64,000 nt of DNA from Pseudomonas sihuiensis (lineage in GTDB: Bacteria > Pseudomonadota > Gammaproteobacteria > Pseudomonadales > Pseudomonadaceae): contig NZ_LT629797.1 in assembly GCF_900106015.1 (NCBI RefSeq), forward strand, positions 4,836,001 through 4,900,000, given 5' to 3'. The position numbers and the translations under genes were made by a program. Below are positions 20,103-27,921 of the stretch, one piece after another (within the stretch, counting starts at the first letter, position 1; each line of letters begins with the position of its first letter). The notes under the pieces are model-generated. The model saw only the letters and a list, made by a program, of their open reading frames with translations, searched no databases and was not told the origin of the DNA.

Positions 20103-20717
20103 TCAGACCAGTTCCATCGCACTCATCCCGGCCAGACCCAGCAGCACCACGCCGCAGGCTGCGTAAGTCAGGCGGTGCCAGAGCAGCGACGCGGCGCGGC
20201 GAAACCAGTCCACCAGGCCGGCGCAGATGAAGCACCAGAGCAGCGAGGACACCATGAAGCCGGCGAAGAACACCGCCAGGTGCGTCGGCGTTGGCTGGGC
20301 AACGCCAATGGCCGCCATCGCCCCGCCCATGGCGGCCCAGTAGACGATGTTCTGCGGGTTGGTCAGCGACAGCGCAGCGCCAGCGGCGAATGCGCCTCCG
20401 GCCGCGACCTGACCATCGTCGCTGGGTTGCGGCGGGCGATGGGCGTCGCGCAGCGACTGGTAGCCGAGCCAGGCCAGATACAGTGCGCTGGCCAGGGTCA
20501 GCGGGTAACGAATCTGTGCGCTGTCGAGCAGCAGCGCCAGGCCGGTCAGGCCCAGGGCGGCCCAGGTAGCATCGCCCACCAGCGAGCCGATCTGTACCAA
20601 CAATGCCGGTTTGTAGCCGTCACGCAGCCCACGGCGCAGGGTTTCGCTGAAAACGGCACCTGGCGCGGCGTTGAAGACGAAGCCGAGGAGCATGGCGGCG
20701 AGGAAGAAACTGAACAT
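20103..20717 (-). CDS. LysE family translocator
   Basis: Inner membrane exporter of the LysE/RhtB type, usually for amino acids or similar small compounds. The 204 residues start MFSFFLAAMLLGFVFNAAPGAVFSE, matching the family's first helix and its GAVFSETLRRGLRDG loop. About six membrane helices follow, with SLTNPQNIVYWAAMGG near residue 120. The substrate cannot be told. It stands next to the LOG gene, as in related pseudomonads, with no regulator adjacent. Confidence 0.9.
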   Translation of the reverse strand: MFSFFLAAMLLGFVFNAAPGAVFSETLRRGLRDGYKPALLVQIGSLVGDATWAALGLTGLALLLDSAQIRYPLTLASALYLAWLGYQSLRDAHRPPQPSDDGQVAAGGAFAAGAALSLTNPQNIVYWAAMGGAMAAIGVAQPTPTHLAVFFAGFMVSSLLWCFICAGLVDWFRRAASLLWHRLTYAACGVVLLGLAGMSAMELV

Positions 20718-20795
20718 GAAGTGTCCTTACGAGAAGAGGCAGGGCAGGGAAGCGTGAGGTTCATAGCAGGTGGCGTGCCAGACGCCGATAATAAA

Positions 20796-20834
20796 GTTTT
20801 CCACGGGGTCTGTGGATATCTCTGTGGTTAAGCT
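20796..20834. repeat. 39-bp DnaA-box-like element, copy 3
   Basis: Starts GTTTTCCACG, has TCTGTGGATA in the middle and ends CTGTGGTTAAGCT. Same length and word spacing as the other copies. Confidence 0.75.
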
Positions 20835-20961
20835 GGTAGTGCTCCTCTGCTGGCCTCGTCGTGCGTTGCTCCGGCCATGCTGACGAATATTTGAGCAACG
20901 GAATTTTTCCTTTGTACACAGTGGGTTGACAATTGGAAGGGAATTTTTCGGGCTGTTGTTG

Positions 20962-21000
20962 GTTGTCCACGATGTCTGTGGATAGTTTTGTTGGTAAGCG
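20962..21000. repeat. 39-bp DnaA-box-like element, copy 4
   Basis: Starts GTTGTCCACG, has TCTGTGGATA in the middle and ends TTGTTGGTAAGCG. The most diverged third word of the five copies. Confidence 0.7.
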
Positions 21001-21143
21001 CTGTAAGCATTGCTGAGGGCTCGATTTGGCGGGTCTTTCAGCGCTTTGCTGGTTTTTTGATCAGCGCCTTTGAAGACTCGAGCGAGAGCGAAGGCGGGTC
21101 GGTTTGTCCAGCGTTTTCGCCGGCTGCTCTGTGGGCACAGCAG

Positions 21144-21182
21144 GTTATCCCCGGATTCTGTTGGCAGGTCTGTGGATAAGCT
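21144..21182. repeat. 39-bp DnaA-box-like element, copy 5
   Basis: Starts GTTATCCCCG, has TCTGTTGGCA in the middle and ends TCTGTGGATAAGCT, with a perfect reverse DnaA box as the last word. Confidence 0.75.
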
Positions 21183-21245
21183 GGTGGCAAGGCCACCAAG
21201 CGCCTGTCGGGCGGGCTCGAAGACCAAGTGGCGAGTTGCTCGCCA

Positions 21246-22160
21246 TCATTGTGGCTGCAGCGCGCCGAGCTGTGTGGAGCGGCCGAGCAGCTGCAAGGCG
21301 CGATCCGGGTAGTCGGTGATCAGACCGTTGGCGCCCATTTCCAGTAATCGCCGCATTTCCGGCTGTTCGTTGATTGTCCACAGCTGTACGTGCAAGCCAC
21401 GCGTCTGTGCATTGCCGATGAGGCGCGGGGTGGCCAGGGTCAGGCCGCTGTGCTGGGGCGGAATCTGCAGTACCGGGTAGGAGGGTGATAGCAGGTCGCT
21501 CAGACCCAACCAGTTCAGCGCCAGCAACAGGCGCACCGAAACCGGTCCGGCCGAGGTGGCGACCTCCGGACAGAGCTCACGAAAGCGCTTGAGGCTGCGC
21601 TCATGAAAGCTGCCGACGATGACCCGATCGAGTTGGTCATAAGCCGCCAGCATTTCGCAGAGCACAGCTTCCATGCCGACATCGGGCACCTTGATTTCGA
21701 GCGCCTTGGGGATCAATGGGAAGCGCTCGAACACCTCTTCCAGCGCGGCGATGCGCGTACCCTGGCCACGGTAGGGATAGCTCTGGCCGCCATCGGCCGT
21801 CCATTTGTAGCCGGCATCGAGCGCTTGCAGTTCGGCGAGGCTGAAGTGCGCGACCGGGCCCTGGCCATTGGTGGTGCGTTCCAGGGTTTCATCATGGATC
21901 ACCACCAGCTTGGCGTCCTGACTCAGGTGCAGATCCATCTCCAGCATGTCGACGCCGAGAGCAGCGGCGCGTTCGAAGGCGAACAGGGTGTTCTCCGGCC
22001 ATAGCCCCTTGCCACCGCGATGGGCGATCACCAGAGGGCGTTCGCCGAGGTCTTCGAGCACCGCAGGCATGCTCGCCTGACGGCTGGTCAGCGTCAGTAC
22101 CAGCACGATGATGCCGATCAGCAGCAGCGGGACGAGCAGAAATCGGGTGAAGCGCAGCAT
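21246..22160 (-). CDS. Glycerophosphodiester phosphodiesterase
   Basis: Hydrolyses glycerophosphodiesters to glycerol 3-phosphate and an alcohol. The 304-residue protein starts with a hydrophobic anchor (MLRFTRFLLVPLLLIGIIVLVL), so it is probably membrane-bound facing the periplasm. The GDPD motifs are clear: IAHRGGKGLWPENT (catalytic histidine), DMLEMDLHLSQD (metal ligands), VVIHDETLERTTNG and the C-terminal QLWTINEQPEMRRLLEMGANGLITDYP. The ATG at 22160 is chosen; the frame runs to 22283 but the extra 41 residues look non-coding and precede the anchor. It has no operon partner. Confidence 0.93.
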   Translation of the reverse strand: MLRFTRFLLVPLLLIGIIVLVLTLTSRQASMPAVLEDLGERPLVIAHRGGKGLWPENTLFAFERAAALGVDMLEMDLHLSQDAKLVVIHDETLERTTNGQGPVAHFSLAELQALDAGYKWTADGGQSYPYRGQGTRIAALEEVFERFPLIPKALEIKVPDVGMEAVLCEMLAAYDQLDRVIVGSFHERSLKRFRELCPEVATSAGPVSVRLLLALNWLGLSDLLSPSYPVLQIPPQHSGLTLATPRLIGNAQTRGLHVQLWTINEQPEMRRLLEMGANGLITDYPDRALQLLGRSTQLGALQPQ

Positions 22161-22308
22161 GGGCCGGGTCTCGAAAGCGGTTCGGGACTTTGTGCCCCAG
22201 CGCAGGGGGCGTTGGCAAGTGCTGTGGTGGCGGTCGGTAAGGTACGTCGCGCACCGCAGTGTTCGCGATGGACGAGTCGACATCGGGCACCCTACCGATT
22301 GCCGGCGC

Positions 22309-22881
22309 TTAGCTGGCCAGCAGCCAGACGCCAGTGGCGGCTGACGCAGCGCCAGCGATGCGCACCAGCGGTGCGGCCGCTCGCGGCAGAAATCGCACCA
22401 GGGCGAAGCCGACAGCGTGCAGTGCTGCGGTGGCGACGATAAAGCCGATGGCGTAGCCGAAGGGGCTGGCCAGGTCCGGCAGCTCCAGGCCGTGGGCGAC
22501 GCCGTGGGTCAGGGCAAATACTGCGGTCAGGGTCATGGATGCGGCCATTGGCAGGCGCGCCGCCACGGCCACCAGCAGACCGAAGGCCAGCACCGAACCG
22601 GCGATGCCGGTTTCCATCAGCGGAATTTCCACCCCGGCGAAACCCAGCAGGCCGCCGATCAGCATGCTGCCGACGAAGGTCGCCGGCAGCGCCCAGCGTG
22701 CTGCGCCACTCTGCTGCGCGGCCCACAGGCCAACGGCGAACATCGCCAGTAGGTGATCCAGGCCAAACACCGGGTGGGCCAGGCCGGCCATGATCCCGGA
22801 GTCACCATGCCCTGGGTGGGCGAAGGCCAGCGCCGGGGTGCAGAACAGGGCGATGGCGTAGAGGGTTTTGCGCAGATTCAT
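22309..22881 (-). CDS. ureJ: HupE/UreJ family protein, probable nickel permease
   Basis: Inner membrane protein of 190 residues linked to urease. The signal-like first helix (MNLRKTLYAIALFCTPALAFA) ends before the family motif HPGHGDSG; the second motif HPVFGLDHLLAM follows, then five more hydrophobic segments. HupE/UreJ proteins take up nickel or cobalt in characterised cases. It is the last gene of the ureE-ureF-ureG-ureJ run, starting 21 bases after ureG stops, which supports nickel supply to urease. Confidence 0.9.
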   Translation of the reverse strand: MNLRKTLYAIALFCTPALAFAHPGHGDSGIMAGLAHPVFGLDHLLAMFAVGLWAAQQSGAARWALPATFVGSMLIGGLLGFAGVEIPLMETGIAGSVLAFGLLVAVAARLPMAASMTLTAVFALTHGVAHGLELPDLASPFGYAIGFIVATAALHAVGFALVRFLPRAAAPLVRIAGAASAATGVWLLAS

Positions 22882-22902
22882 GTGGATCTCCTTGAGGTGG
22901 AA

Positions 22903-23517
22903 TCAGGCCGCCGTGAGCATGCCCTGGCGTTCTATGAAGGCGATGATCTCGTCGAGACCCTGGCCGATTTTTTGATTGCTGAAGACGAAGGGCTTGTCGC
23001 CGCGCATCTTCAGGGTGTCGCGCTCCATCACCTCCAGCGAGGCGCCGACCATGGGGGCCAGGTCGACCTTGTTGATCACCAGCAGGTCGGACTTGCAGAT
23101 GCCTGGGCCGCCCTTGCGTGGCAGCTTGTCGCCGGCGGATACGTCGATCACGTAGAGGGTCAGGTCGGACAGCTCGGGGCTGAAGGTGGCCGACAGGTTG
23201 TCGCCGCCGGACTCGACGATGATCAGGTCCAGGCCAGGGAAGCGGCGGTTGAGCTGCTCCACGGCTTCCAGGTTGATCGAGGCGTCCTCGCGGATAGCGG
23301 TGTGCGGACAGCCGCCGGTTTCCACGCCGATGATGCGCTCGGGCTCCAGGGCCTCGTTGCGCACCAGGAACTGGGCGTCTTCCTGGGTATAGATATCGTT
23401 GGTGACCACGGCGATGTTGTAGCGCTCGCGCAGGGCGCGGCACAGGGCCAGGGTCAGGGCGGTCTTGCCGGAACCGACCGGGCCGCCGATACCGACACGC
23501 AGAGGTTGGCTGTTCAT
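22903..23517 (-). CDS. ureG: Urease accessory GTPase UreG
   Basis: SIMIBI-class GTPase that delivers nickel to apo-urease together with UreD and UreF. The 204 residues contain a P-loop ([11 protein letters not shown]) near residue 12, the metal motif [15 protein letters not shown] with the CPH nickel site, the [15 protein letters not shown] switch and [13 protein letters not shown] for guanine binding. The ATG at 23517 ([12 protein letters not shown]) is chosen; the open frame extends to 23604 but overlaps ureF and lacks family similarity there. It lies 16 bases after ureF. Confidence 0.97.
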   Translation of the reverse strand: MNSQPLRVGIGGPVGSGKTALTLALCRALRERYNIAVVTNDIYTQEDAQFLVRNEALEPERIIGVETGGCPHTAIREDASINLEAVEQLNRRFPGLDLIIVESGGDNLSATFSPELSDLTLYVIDVSAGDKLPRKGGPGICKSDLLVINKVDLAPMVGASLEVMERDTLKMRGDKPFVFSNQKIGQGLDEIIAFIERQGMLTAA

Positions 23518-23533
23518 GTGCTGATGTTCCTCG

Positions 23534-24208
23534 TCAGGAGCGGAAGAGACGCGAGTACTGGCGTTCGTGCGCCATGCTCGCCAAGGCCAGGCCGAAGGCG
23601 GCACTGCCCCAGTGTTCGGGAGAAAGACTGGCGGCCTGCTGCTGGGCGGCCTCGAGCGTTGGCAGCAGGCGGCTGGTCAGGCGCTGGGCGGCCTGCTGGC
23701 CCAGCGGCAGCACCTTCATCAGGACGGCCAGCTGGTTTTCCAGCCAGCCCCAGAACCAGGCGGCCAGGGCATCCTCCGGGGTGATCTGCCAGGCGCGCGC
23801 GGCCAGAGCCCAGGTCAGGGCCAGGCCCGGTTCGTCCTGGGTTGCGAGCAGTTTACGCGCCGCCTTGTCCAGCTCGGGCAGGCCTTCGAGCAGTTGCCGC
23901 AGCGAATAACCCATCTGCCGGCTTTCCAGAGCCAGCTCGCGGGTTTCACGACTGGCGCGGTGCTGTTCGGCCAGCGCCTGCAGGTGCGGCCAGTCACCCT
24001 CGTGTGCAGCGCGGCAGTGAGCCAGCAGTAGCGGCGCTTCGAAGCGGGCGAGGTTGAGCGTCAACTGATCGGCCAGCCAGCGCTCGGCGGCGTCGGCATC
24101 CTGGATCAGGCCGCTGTCTATCGCCCACTCCAGGCCTTGCGAGTAGCTGTAGCCGCCAATCGGTAACTGCGGGCTGGCCAGACGCAGCAGAGCCCAGGCG
24201 GGTTTCAT
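23534..24208 (-). CDS. ureF: Urease accessory protein UreF
   Basis: All-helical scaffold protein that couples UreG to the UreD-urease complex during nickel insertion. The 224-residue protein begins [29 protein letters not shown], the conserved N-terminus, and ends [17 protein letters not shown], where the C-terminal tail is known to contact UreD. The open frame runs back to 24460, but the ATG at 24208 matches the family and lies 37 bases after ureE. Confidence 0.96.
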   Translation of the reverse strand: MKPAWALLRLASPQLPIGGYSYSQGLEWAIDSGLIQDADAAERWLADQLTLNLARFEAPLLLAHCRAAHEGDWPHLQALAEQHRASRETRELALESRQMGYSLRQLLEGLPELDKAARKLLATQDEPGLALTWALAARAWQITPEDALAAWFWGWLENQLAVLMKVLPLGQQAAQRLTSRLLPTLEAAQQQAASLSPEHWGSAAFGLALASMAHERQYSRLFRS

Positions 24209-24245
24209 GAACTGGCCCCGATACGCGCGGGCGACGGCGCTTGGC

Positions 24246-24746
24246 TCACTTGCGCACACCGAACTGGTGCAGGCGCGGGCCGTAGTTGAACTCCTCGTCG
24301 CCATGATGGGAGTGATGGTGACCGCCGCCATAGGCGCCTTGCTCGGGCTGGTAGGGCGCTTGGACGGCTTCGACCGTGGCGCCGAGCTGCTCCAACATCG
24401 CCTTGAGTACGTAGTCGTCGGGCAGGCGCAGCCAGCCGTCACCCAGTTGCAGGGCGACATGGCGGTTACCCAGGTGGTAGGCGGCGCGCATCAGCTCGAA
24501 GGGGCTGGCGCAGGTGACATGCAGCAGCGGCTCGGCTTTGGCACGCACGCGCACGATGCGTCCGTCCTTGGCTTGCAGGCATTCGCCGTCGGCCAGTGCC
24601 GGCTGGCCGCGCTCGAGAAACAGGCCGACTTCTTCACCGCTGGTGGTGAAACAGCGCAGGCGGCTTTTGCTGCGCGCTTCGAAGGTCAGTTCCAGTTCAG
24701 CGTCGCAGGTATTTTGCGGCGCGATTCGGGCGTGGATCACCAGCAT
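24246..24746 (-). CDS. ureE: Urease accessory protein UreE, nickel chaperone
   Basis: Dimeric nickel metallochaperone of 166 residues. The N-terminal peptide-binding domain (LELTFEARSKSRLRCFT, EVGLFLERGQPALADGE) is followed by the metal-binding domain with HVTCASPFELMRAAYHLGNRH. The tail GGHHHSHHGDEEF is a natural histidine-rich nickel-binding stretch. It is the first gene of the accessory unit, with its own sigma-54 promoter motif about 50 bases upstream. The structural urease genes are 26 kb away in this window. Confidence 0.96.
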   Translation of the reverse strand: MLVIHARIAPQNTCDAELELTFEARSKSRLRCFTTSGEEVGLFLERGQPALADGECLQAKDGRIVRVRAKAEPLLHVTCASPFELMRAAYHLGNRHVALQLGDGWLRLPDDYVLKAMLEQLGATVEAVQAPYQPEQGAYGGGHHHSHHGDEEFNYGPRLHQFGVRK

Positions 24747-24781
24747 CTGTGTTTATTCCGGGTCAATGTGCCCGGAAATAG

Positions 24782-24797
24782 TGCAAGTGGCTTGCCA
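24782..24797 (-). promoter_or_regulatory. Sigma-54 promoter of the ureEFGJ unit
   Basis: Read on the minus strand: TGGCAAGCCACTTGCA, exact GG-N10-GC spacing with the TTGCA downstream half. It lies 36 bases before the ureE start, which gives room for a short leader. The upstream dyad GCGCATTTCTGCGC (24821-24834) might bind an activator. Confidence 0.65.
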
Positions 24798-24836
24798 AGG
24801 CCGGAGAGTGGCGCAAGGCAGCGCATTTCTGCGCGC

Positions 24837-24845
24837 TGTGGATAA
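24837..24845 (-). other. Single perfect DnaA-box-like word
   Basis: TGTGGATAA, the complement of TTATCCACA, occurs once in the ureE-desT gap. It lacks the other words of the 39-bp element and may be chance. Confidence 0.3.
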
Positions 24846-24909
24846 CTTGGCAAGGCGGTCAGGATTTATTTGGTGCGTTTTCGCTGTTAGCGCACAATTG
24901 TGGTGCGCG

Positions 24910-25560
24910 CTACTCGGAAGGCTTGCCCAGGCCCAGCCAGTGCTTGCCACCGACCATGATGAAGCGCAGCTGCTGAATGACCTTGGCTTCTGCCGTGAGG
25001 TGCGCCGGCAGAGTTTCAGCGGGCGGGTCGATCAGTTCGGGCAGGGTGGCGAATACCGTCTTCACCACCAGATCCGACACCACGTCGAGCGCTGCATCAT
25101 CGAGGTGCGGCATGCGATTCATCAGCTTGAGGTCGGCGGCCAGGTCGCTGGTGATGCGTTCGCGCAGGGCCGCAACGGCCTGGCGCACCGGTTGCGAACC
25201 GCCGTACTGCTCGCGGGCGAGAAAGAGGAACTGAGCGCGATTGGCAGCCACTTCGGCAAGGAAGATACGCACCGAGGCGTCGATCATGCCGCGCATCTCG
25301 AACTCATGGCGGCGCACCTGGCGGATCGCCGCACGGAAGGTTTCGCCCACCTCTGCCACCAGCGCCAGGCCCAGTTCGTCCATATCGGCGAAGTGACGAT
25401 AGAAACCGGTGGGCACGATACCGGCAACGCGCGTCACCTCGCGCAGGCTCAGGCTGCCAAAGCCACGCCCGCTCTCCATCAAGGTAAGGGCGGCGTCCAT
25501 CAGGGACTGGCGAGTCTGCTGCTTCTGTTCGGCGCGTGGCGTCATGCGAAATCGGGTCAT
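24910..25560 (-). CDS. desT: TetR-type regulator DesT
   Basis: Repressor that in P. aeruginosa senses the saturated/unsaturated acyl-CoA balance and controls the desCB desaturase operon. The 216 residues start MTRFRMTPRAEQKQQTRQSLMDAAL; the helix-turn-helix is LSLREVTRVAGIVPTGFYRHF, and the C-terminal helical domain continues to GKHWLGLGKPSE. The ATG at 25560 is chosen; a GTG at 25575 is possible. It is divergent from desC-desB, and a sequence resembling the DesT operator lies between them. Confidence 0.92.
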   Translation of the reverse strand: MTRFRMTPRAEQKQQTRQSLMDAALTLMESGRGFGSLSLREVTRVAGIVPTGFYRHFADMDELGLALVAEVGETFRAAIRQVRRHEFEMRGMIDASVRIFLAEVAANRAQFLFLAREQYGGSQPVRQAVAALRERITSDLAADLKLMNRMPHLDDAALDVVSDLVVKTVFATLPELIDPPAETLPAHLTAEAKVIQQLRFIMVGGKHWLGLGKPSE

Positions 25561-25621
25561 TGAGCGATGCCGCACTCTAGCAAATGCACGGCGCCAGCGT
25601 CGAACCGCGCGGATGTAGTTC

Positions 25622-25639
25622 GGTGAACGACTGTTGACT
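25622..25639. promoter_or_regulatory. Probable DesT operator
   Basis: GGTGAACGACTGTTGACT is an imperfect dyad (GTGAAC / GTTGAC) close to the DesT site I recall from the P. aeruginosa desCB promoter. It lies 54 bases before the desC start and 62 bases from desT. A second related word (GTGCACAAGTGTTCACT, 25665-25681) lies nearer desC. Confidence 0.6.
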
Positions 25640-25664
25640 GAAATGCAGGCTATCTGTCAGCCTT

Positions 25665-25681
25665 GTGCACAAGTGTTCACT
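25665..25681. promoter_or_regulatory. Second DesT-like half site
   Basis: Reads AGTGAACACTTGTGCAC on the minus strand, sharing AGTGAAC and CTTGTG-like halves with the main operator. It lies 12 bases before the desC start, so binding would block initiation or early elongation. Confidence 0.4.
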
Positions 25682-25692
25682 GGAATCCATTC

Positions 25693-26781
25693 ATGGCTCT
25701 GCTTTCCCTGTCACTGGCGCGGCATGTCGCTCGCGGTCTGCAACCGCTGCGCCGGCTCTGTGCGGTCGGTTGGTTGCGTGAGGCAGATGTCGATCTGTGC
25801 TTGCGCCTGCTACACCCGGCACTGCGCCTCAATCGCGTGTTCGCCCAGGTCGAGGCGCGCCGTTGGGTGGCCGACGACATGCTGGTACTTGAGCTGCGCT
25901 GCAACGGCAATGCGCAGGACTGGCGAACCGGGCAACACGTTCAGCTGTATCTGGAGCAGGACGGCGTGCGTCACGGGCGCAGTTACAGTCTCACGTCAGT
26001 GGCTGCCGACGGGCGCATCGAGCTTGCGATCAAACGCCAGCCGGGCGGGCGCCTGTCCAATTTGCTGCTCGATCATCTGGAGGTGGGTGAGGTGGTCGAG
26101 TTGGGTCAGGCATTTGGCGATTTCGCCTGGCCGCAGGAGCAGAATGCGGTGTTGCTGCTGGCGGCTGGCAGTGGCATCACGCCGTTGCTCGGTTTGTTGC
26201 GTGATGCACTGGCGCGTGGCTTTTCTGCGCCGGTGACGCTGCTGCATCAGGTACGTCGCCGGGGGCAGCAGGCCTTTGCCGAAGAGCTGCAGGCGCTGGC
26301 TGCGCGTTACACCAACTTCCAGGTGCGCTGGGCCTTCAGTGGTGAGGATGGTGGCCGCCTGACGGCCGAACAGCTGGCGGCGCTGCCGGGCGCGCACCTG
26401 TTGATATGCGGCCCGCGTGGTTTCGTCGATCAGGCGTGCGGCTGGTGGCGCGACGCCGGGCGCGGGTGCAGCCTGCAGGCGGAAAGCTTCAGCCCACTGC
26501 CGGTGCTGGCTGAGGCCGATACCGGCGAGGTTCGTCTGCGCTTTGCGCGCAGCGGCCAGCAGGTTTCGGGCAACGGCAACGCCAGCCTGCTGGAGCAGGC
26601 CGAGGCCAGCGGGCTGCGCCCGGCTCATGGCTGTCGCCAGGGCATCTGCACCAGCTGCACTTGCCTGCTGCTGGCCGGCACGGTGCGCGATCTGCGCAGT
26701 GGTGAGCTGTTCGCCGAGCCCAACCAACCCATTCGCCTGTGCGTCAGCGCCCCGCATGGGGATGTGGAGATCGACCTGTGA
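25693..26781 (+). CDS. desC: Ferredoxin-type oxidoreductase partner of the desaturase (DesC)
   Basis: Electron donor for the acyl-CoA desaturase. The 362-residue protein has an FAD-binding beta barrel (about residues 50-145; GRSYSLTSV flavin motif), an NAD(P)-binding domain (LLLAAGSGITPLLGLLRDAL; ending LLICGPRGFVDQA) and a C-terminal 2Fe-2S domain with the cysteine pattern HGCRQGICTSCTCLL and a final cysteine in RLCVSAP. The ATG at 25693 is chosen; a TTG at 25663 would run into the operator region. Its stop overlaps the desB start (GTGA), so the two are translationally coupled. Confidence 0.92.
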   Translation: MALLSLSLARHVARGLQPLRRLCAVGWLREADVDLCLRLLHPALRLNRVFAQVEARRWVADDMLVLELRCNGNAQDWRTGQHVQLYLEQDGVRHGRSYSLTSVAADGRIELAIKRQPGGRLSNLLLDHLEVGEVVELGQAFGDFAWPQEQNAVLLLAAGSGITPLLGLLRDALARGFSAPVTLLHQVRRRGQQAFAEELQALAARYTNFQVRWAFSGEDGGRLTAEQLAALPGAHLLICGPRGFVDQACGWWRDAGRGCSLQAESFSPLPVLAEADTGEVRLRFARSGQQVSGNGNASLLEQAEASGLRPAHGCRQGICTSCTCLLLAGTVRDLRSGELFAEPNQPIRLCVSAPHGDVEIDL

Positions 26782-27860
26782 GCAATCGTCCTGATCGTGA
26801 GTTGACCCCTGCCGAACTCGAAGCCTTCGGTCAGGAGCTGGACGCTCTGCGCCAGCGCACCCTGGCTGATCTGGGCGAGGCCGATGCGTGCTATATCCGC
26901 CGTGTGCGTGGTGTGGTGCGCCTGTGCTGCTGGAGTGGCCGTGGGCTGCTGATGTTCGGCTGGTTCCCGCCGACCTGGCTGCTCGGTACCTTCTTGCTGG
27001 GGCTGGGCAAGATTCTCGAGAACATGGAGCTGGGCCACAACGTGATGCACGGCCAGTATGACTGGATGAACGATCCAGAATTCGCCGGTCGTCAATACGA
27101 ATGGGACATCGTCGGGCCCGCCGATTTCTGGCGGCATACGCATAACCACGTGCATCACACCTACACCAACGTGCTGGGCATGGACGATGACGTCGGCTAT
27201 GGCGTGGTGCGCCTGTTCCCCGAGCAACGCTGGAAGCCGTTCTACCGCTGGCAACCCTTGTGGGTGACGATCCAGGCGCTGCTTTTCCAGTACGCCGTGG
27301 CTATCCAGCACCTGCGCCTGGACAAGCTGGTGAAAGGCCGCATCAGCAAGGAGGAAGTAAGGCCGCTAGCGCGTCAGTTCGGCGCCAAGCTGGCGCGGCA
27401 GTGGGGCAAGGACTATCTGGCGTTTCCGCTGCTGGCCCTGCTGCTCGGCGCCAATGTACTGGCCGTACTGACCGGCAACCTGGTGGCCAATCTGCTGCGC
27501 AATCTGTGGACCTTTCTGGTGATCTTCTGCGGTCACTTCACCGAGAAGGCGGCGGTGTTTGCACCCGAAGTATTGGAAGGGGAGACGCGTGGGCACTGGT
27601 ACCTGCGCCAACTGCGCGGCTCGAGCAACCTGTCCGGTGGGCCGCTGCTGCATATTCTGACCGGCAACCTCAGCCATCAGATCGAGCATCATCTGTTCCC
27701 CGATCTGCCGGCGCGGCGCTATGCCGAGCTGGCGCGTGAGGTGCGCCTGATTGCCCAGCGCTATGGCCAGCATTACAACTGCGGCACCTTGTGGGGGCAG
27801 TTCGCGACCGTGCTGCAGCGCATCTGGATCTACCGCTTGCCCGCGACAGGAACGGCGTGA
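26778..27860 (+). CDS. desB: Acyl-CoA delta-9 desaturase DesB
   Basis: Integral membrane diiron desaturase that introduces a double bond into saturated acyl-CoAs. The 360 residues carry the three histidine boxes: GHNVMH (about 86), HTHNHVHH (about 119) and HQIEHHLFPDLP (about 302), separated by pairs of membrane helices. The start is the GTG at 26778, overlapping the desC stop by four bases; the earlier ATG at 26739 lies inside desC. The operon is closed by a good terminator and is controlled by divergent desT. Confidence 0.94.
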   Translation: MSNRPDRELTPAELEAFGQELDALRQRTLADLGEADACYIRRVRGVVRLCCWSGRGLLMFGWFPPTWLLGTFLLGLGKILENMELGHNVMHGQYDWMNDPEFAGRQYEWDIVGPADFWRHTHNHVHHTYTNVLGMDDDVGYGVVRLFPEQRWKPFYRWQPLWVTIQALLFQYAVAIQHLRLDKLVKGRISKEEVRPLARQFGAKLARQWGKDYLAFPLLALLLGANVLAVLTGNLVANLLRNLWTFLVIFCGHFTEKAAVFAPEVLEGETRGHWYLRQLRGSSNLSGGPLLHILTGNLSHQIEHHLFPDLPARRYAELAREVRLIAQRYGQHYNCGTLWGQFATVLQRIWIYRLPATGTA

Positions 27861-27879
27861 CTCGCGTGAAAGGCATAAA

Positions 27880-27903
27880 AAAGCCCGGCATGCGCCGGGC
27901 TTT
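27880..27903. terminator. Terminator after desB
   Basis: AAAGCCCGGC at 27880-27889 and GCCGGGCTTT at 27894-27903 form a ten-base perfect stem with an ATGC loop. Flanking A and T runs allow it to serve both desB and the convergent repeat-protein gene. Confidence 0.85.
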
Positions 27904-27921
27904 GGGGGGTGACGCCAAGGC

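Larger units (their letters stand above)
20718..21245. other. 528-base non-coding gap with three 39-bp elements
   Basis: No credible gene. The stretch is lower in GC than its surroundings (notably 20880-21000, with runs such as GGAATTTTTCC) and contains three of the five 39-bp elements at intervals of 166 and 182 bases. It looks like a dedicated non-coding region rather than gene remains. Confidence 0.6.

Noticed and set aside
17979..21182. Chromosome origin (oriC) at the DnaA-box cluster
   Set aside because: No dnaA, dnaN, rpmH or gidA gene is near, and the elements are split by three genes. Reported instead as a repeat family.
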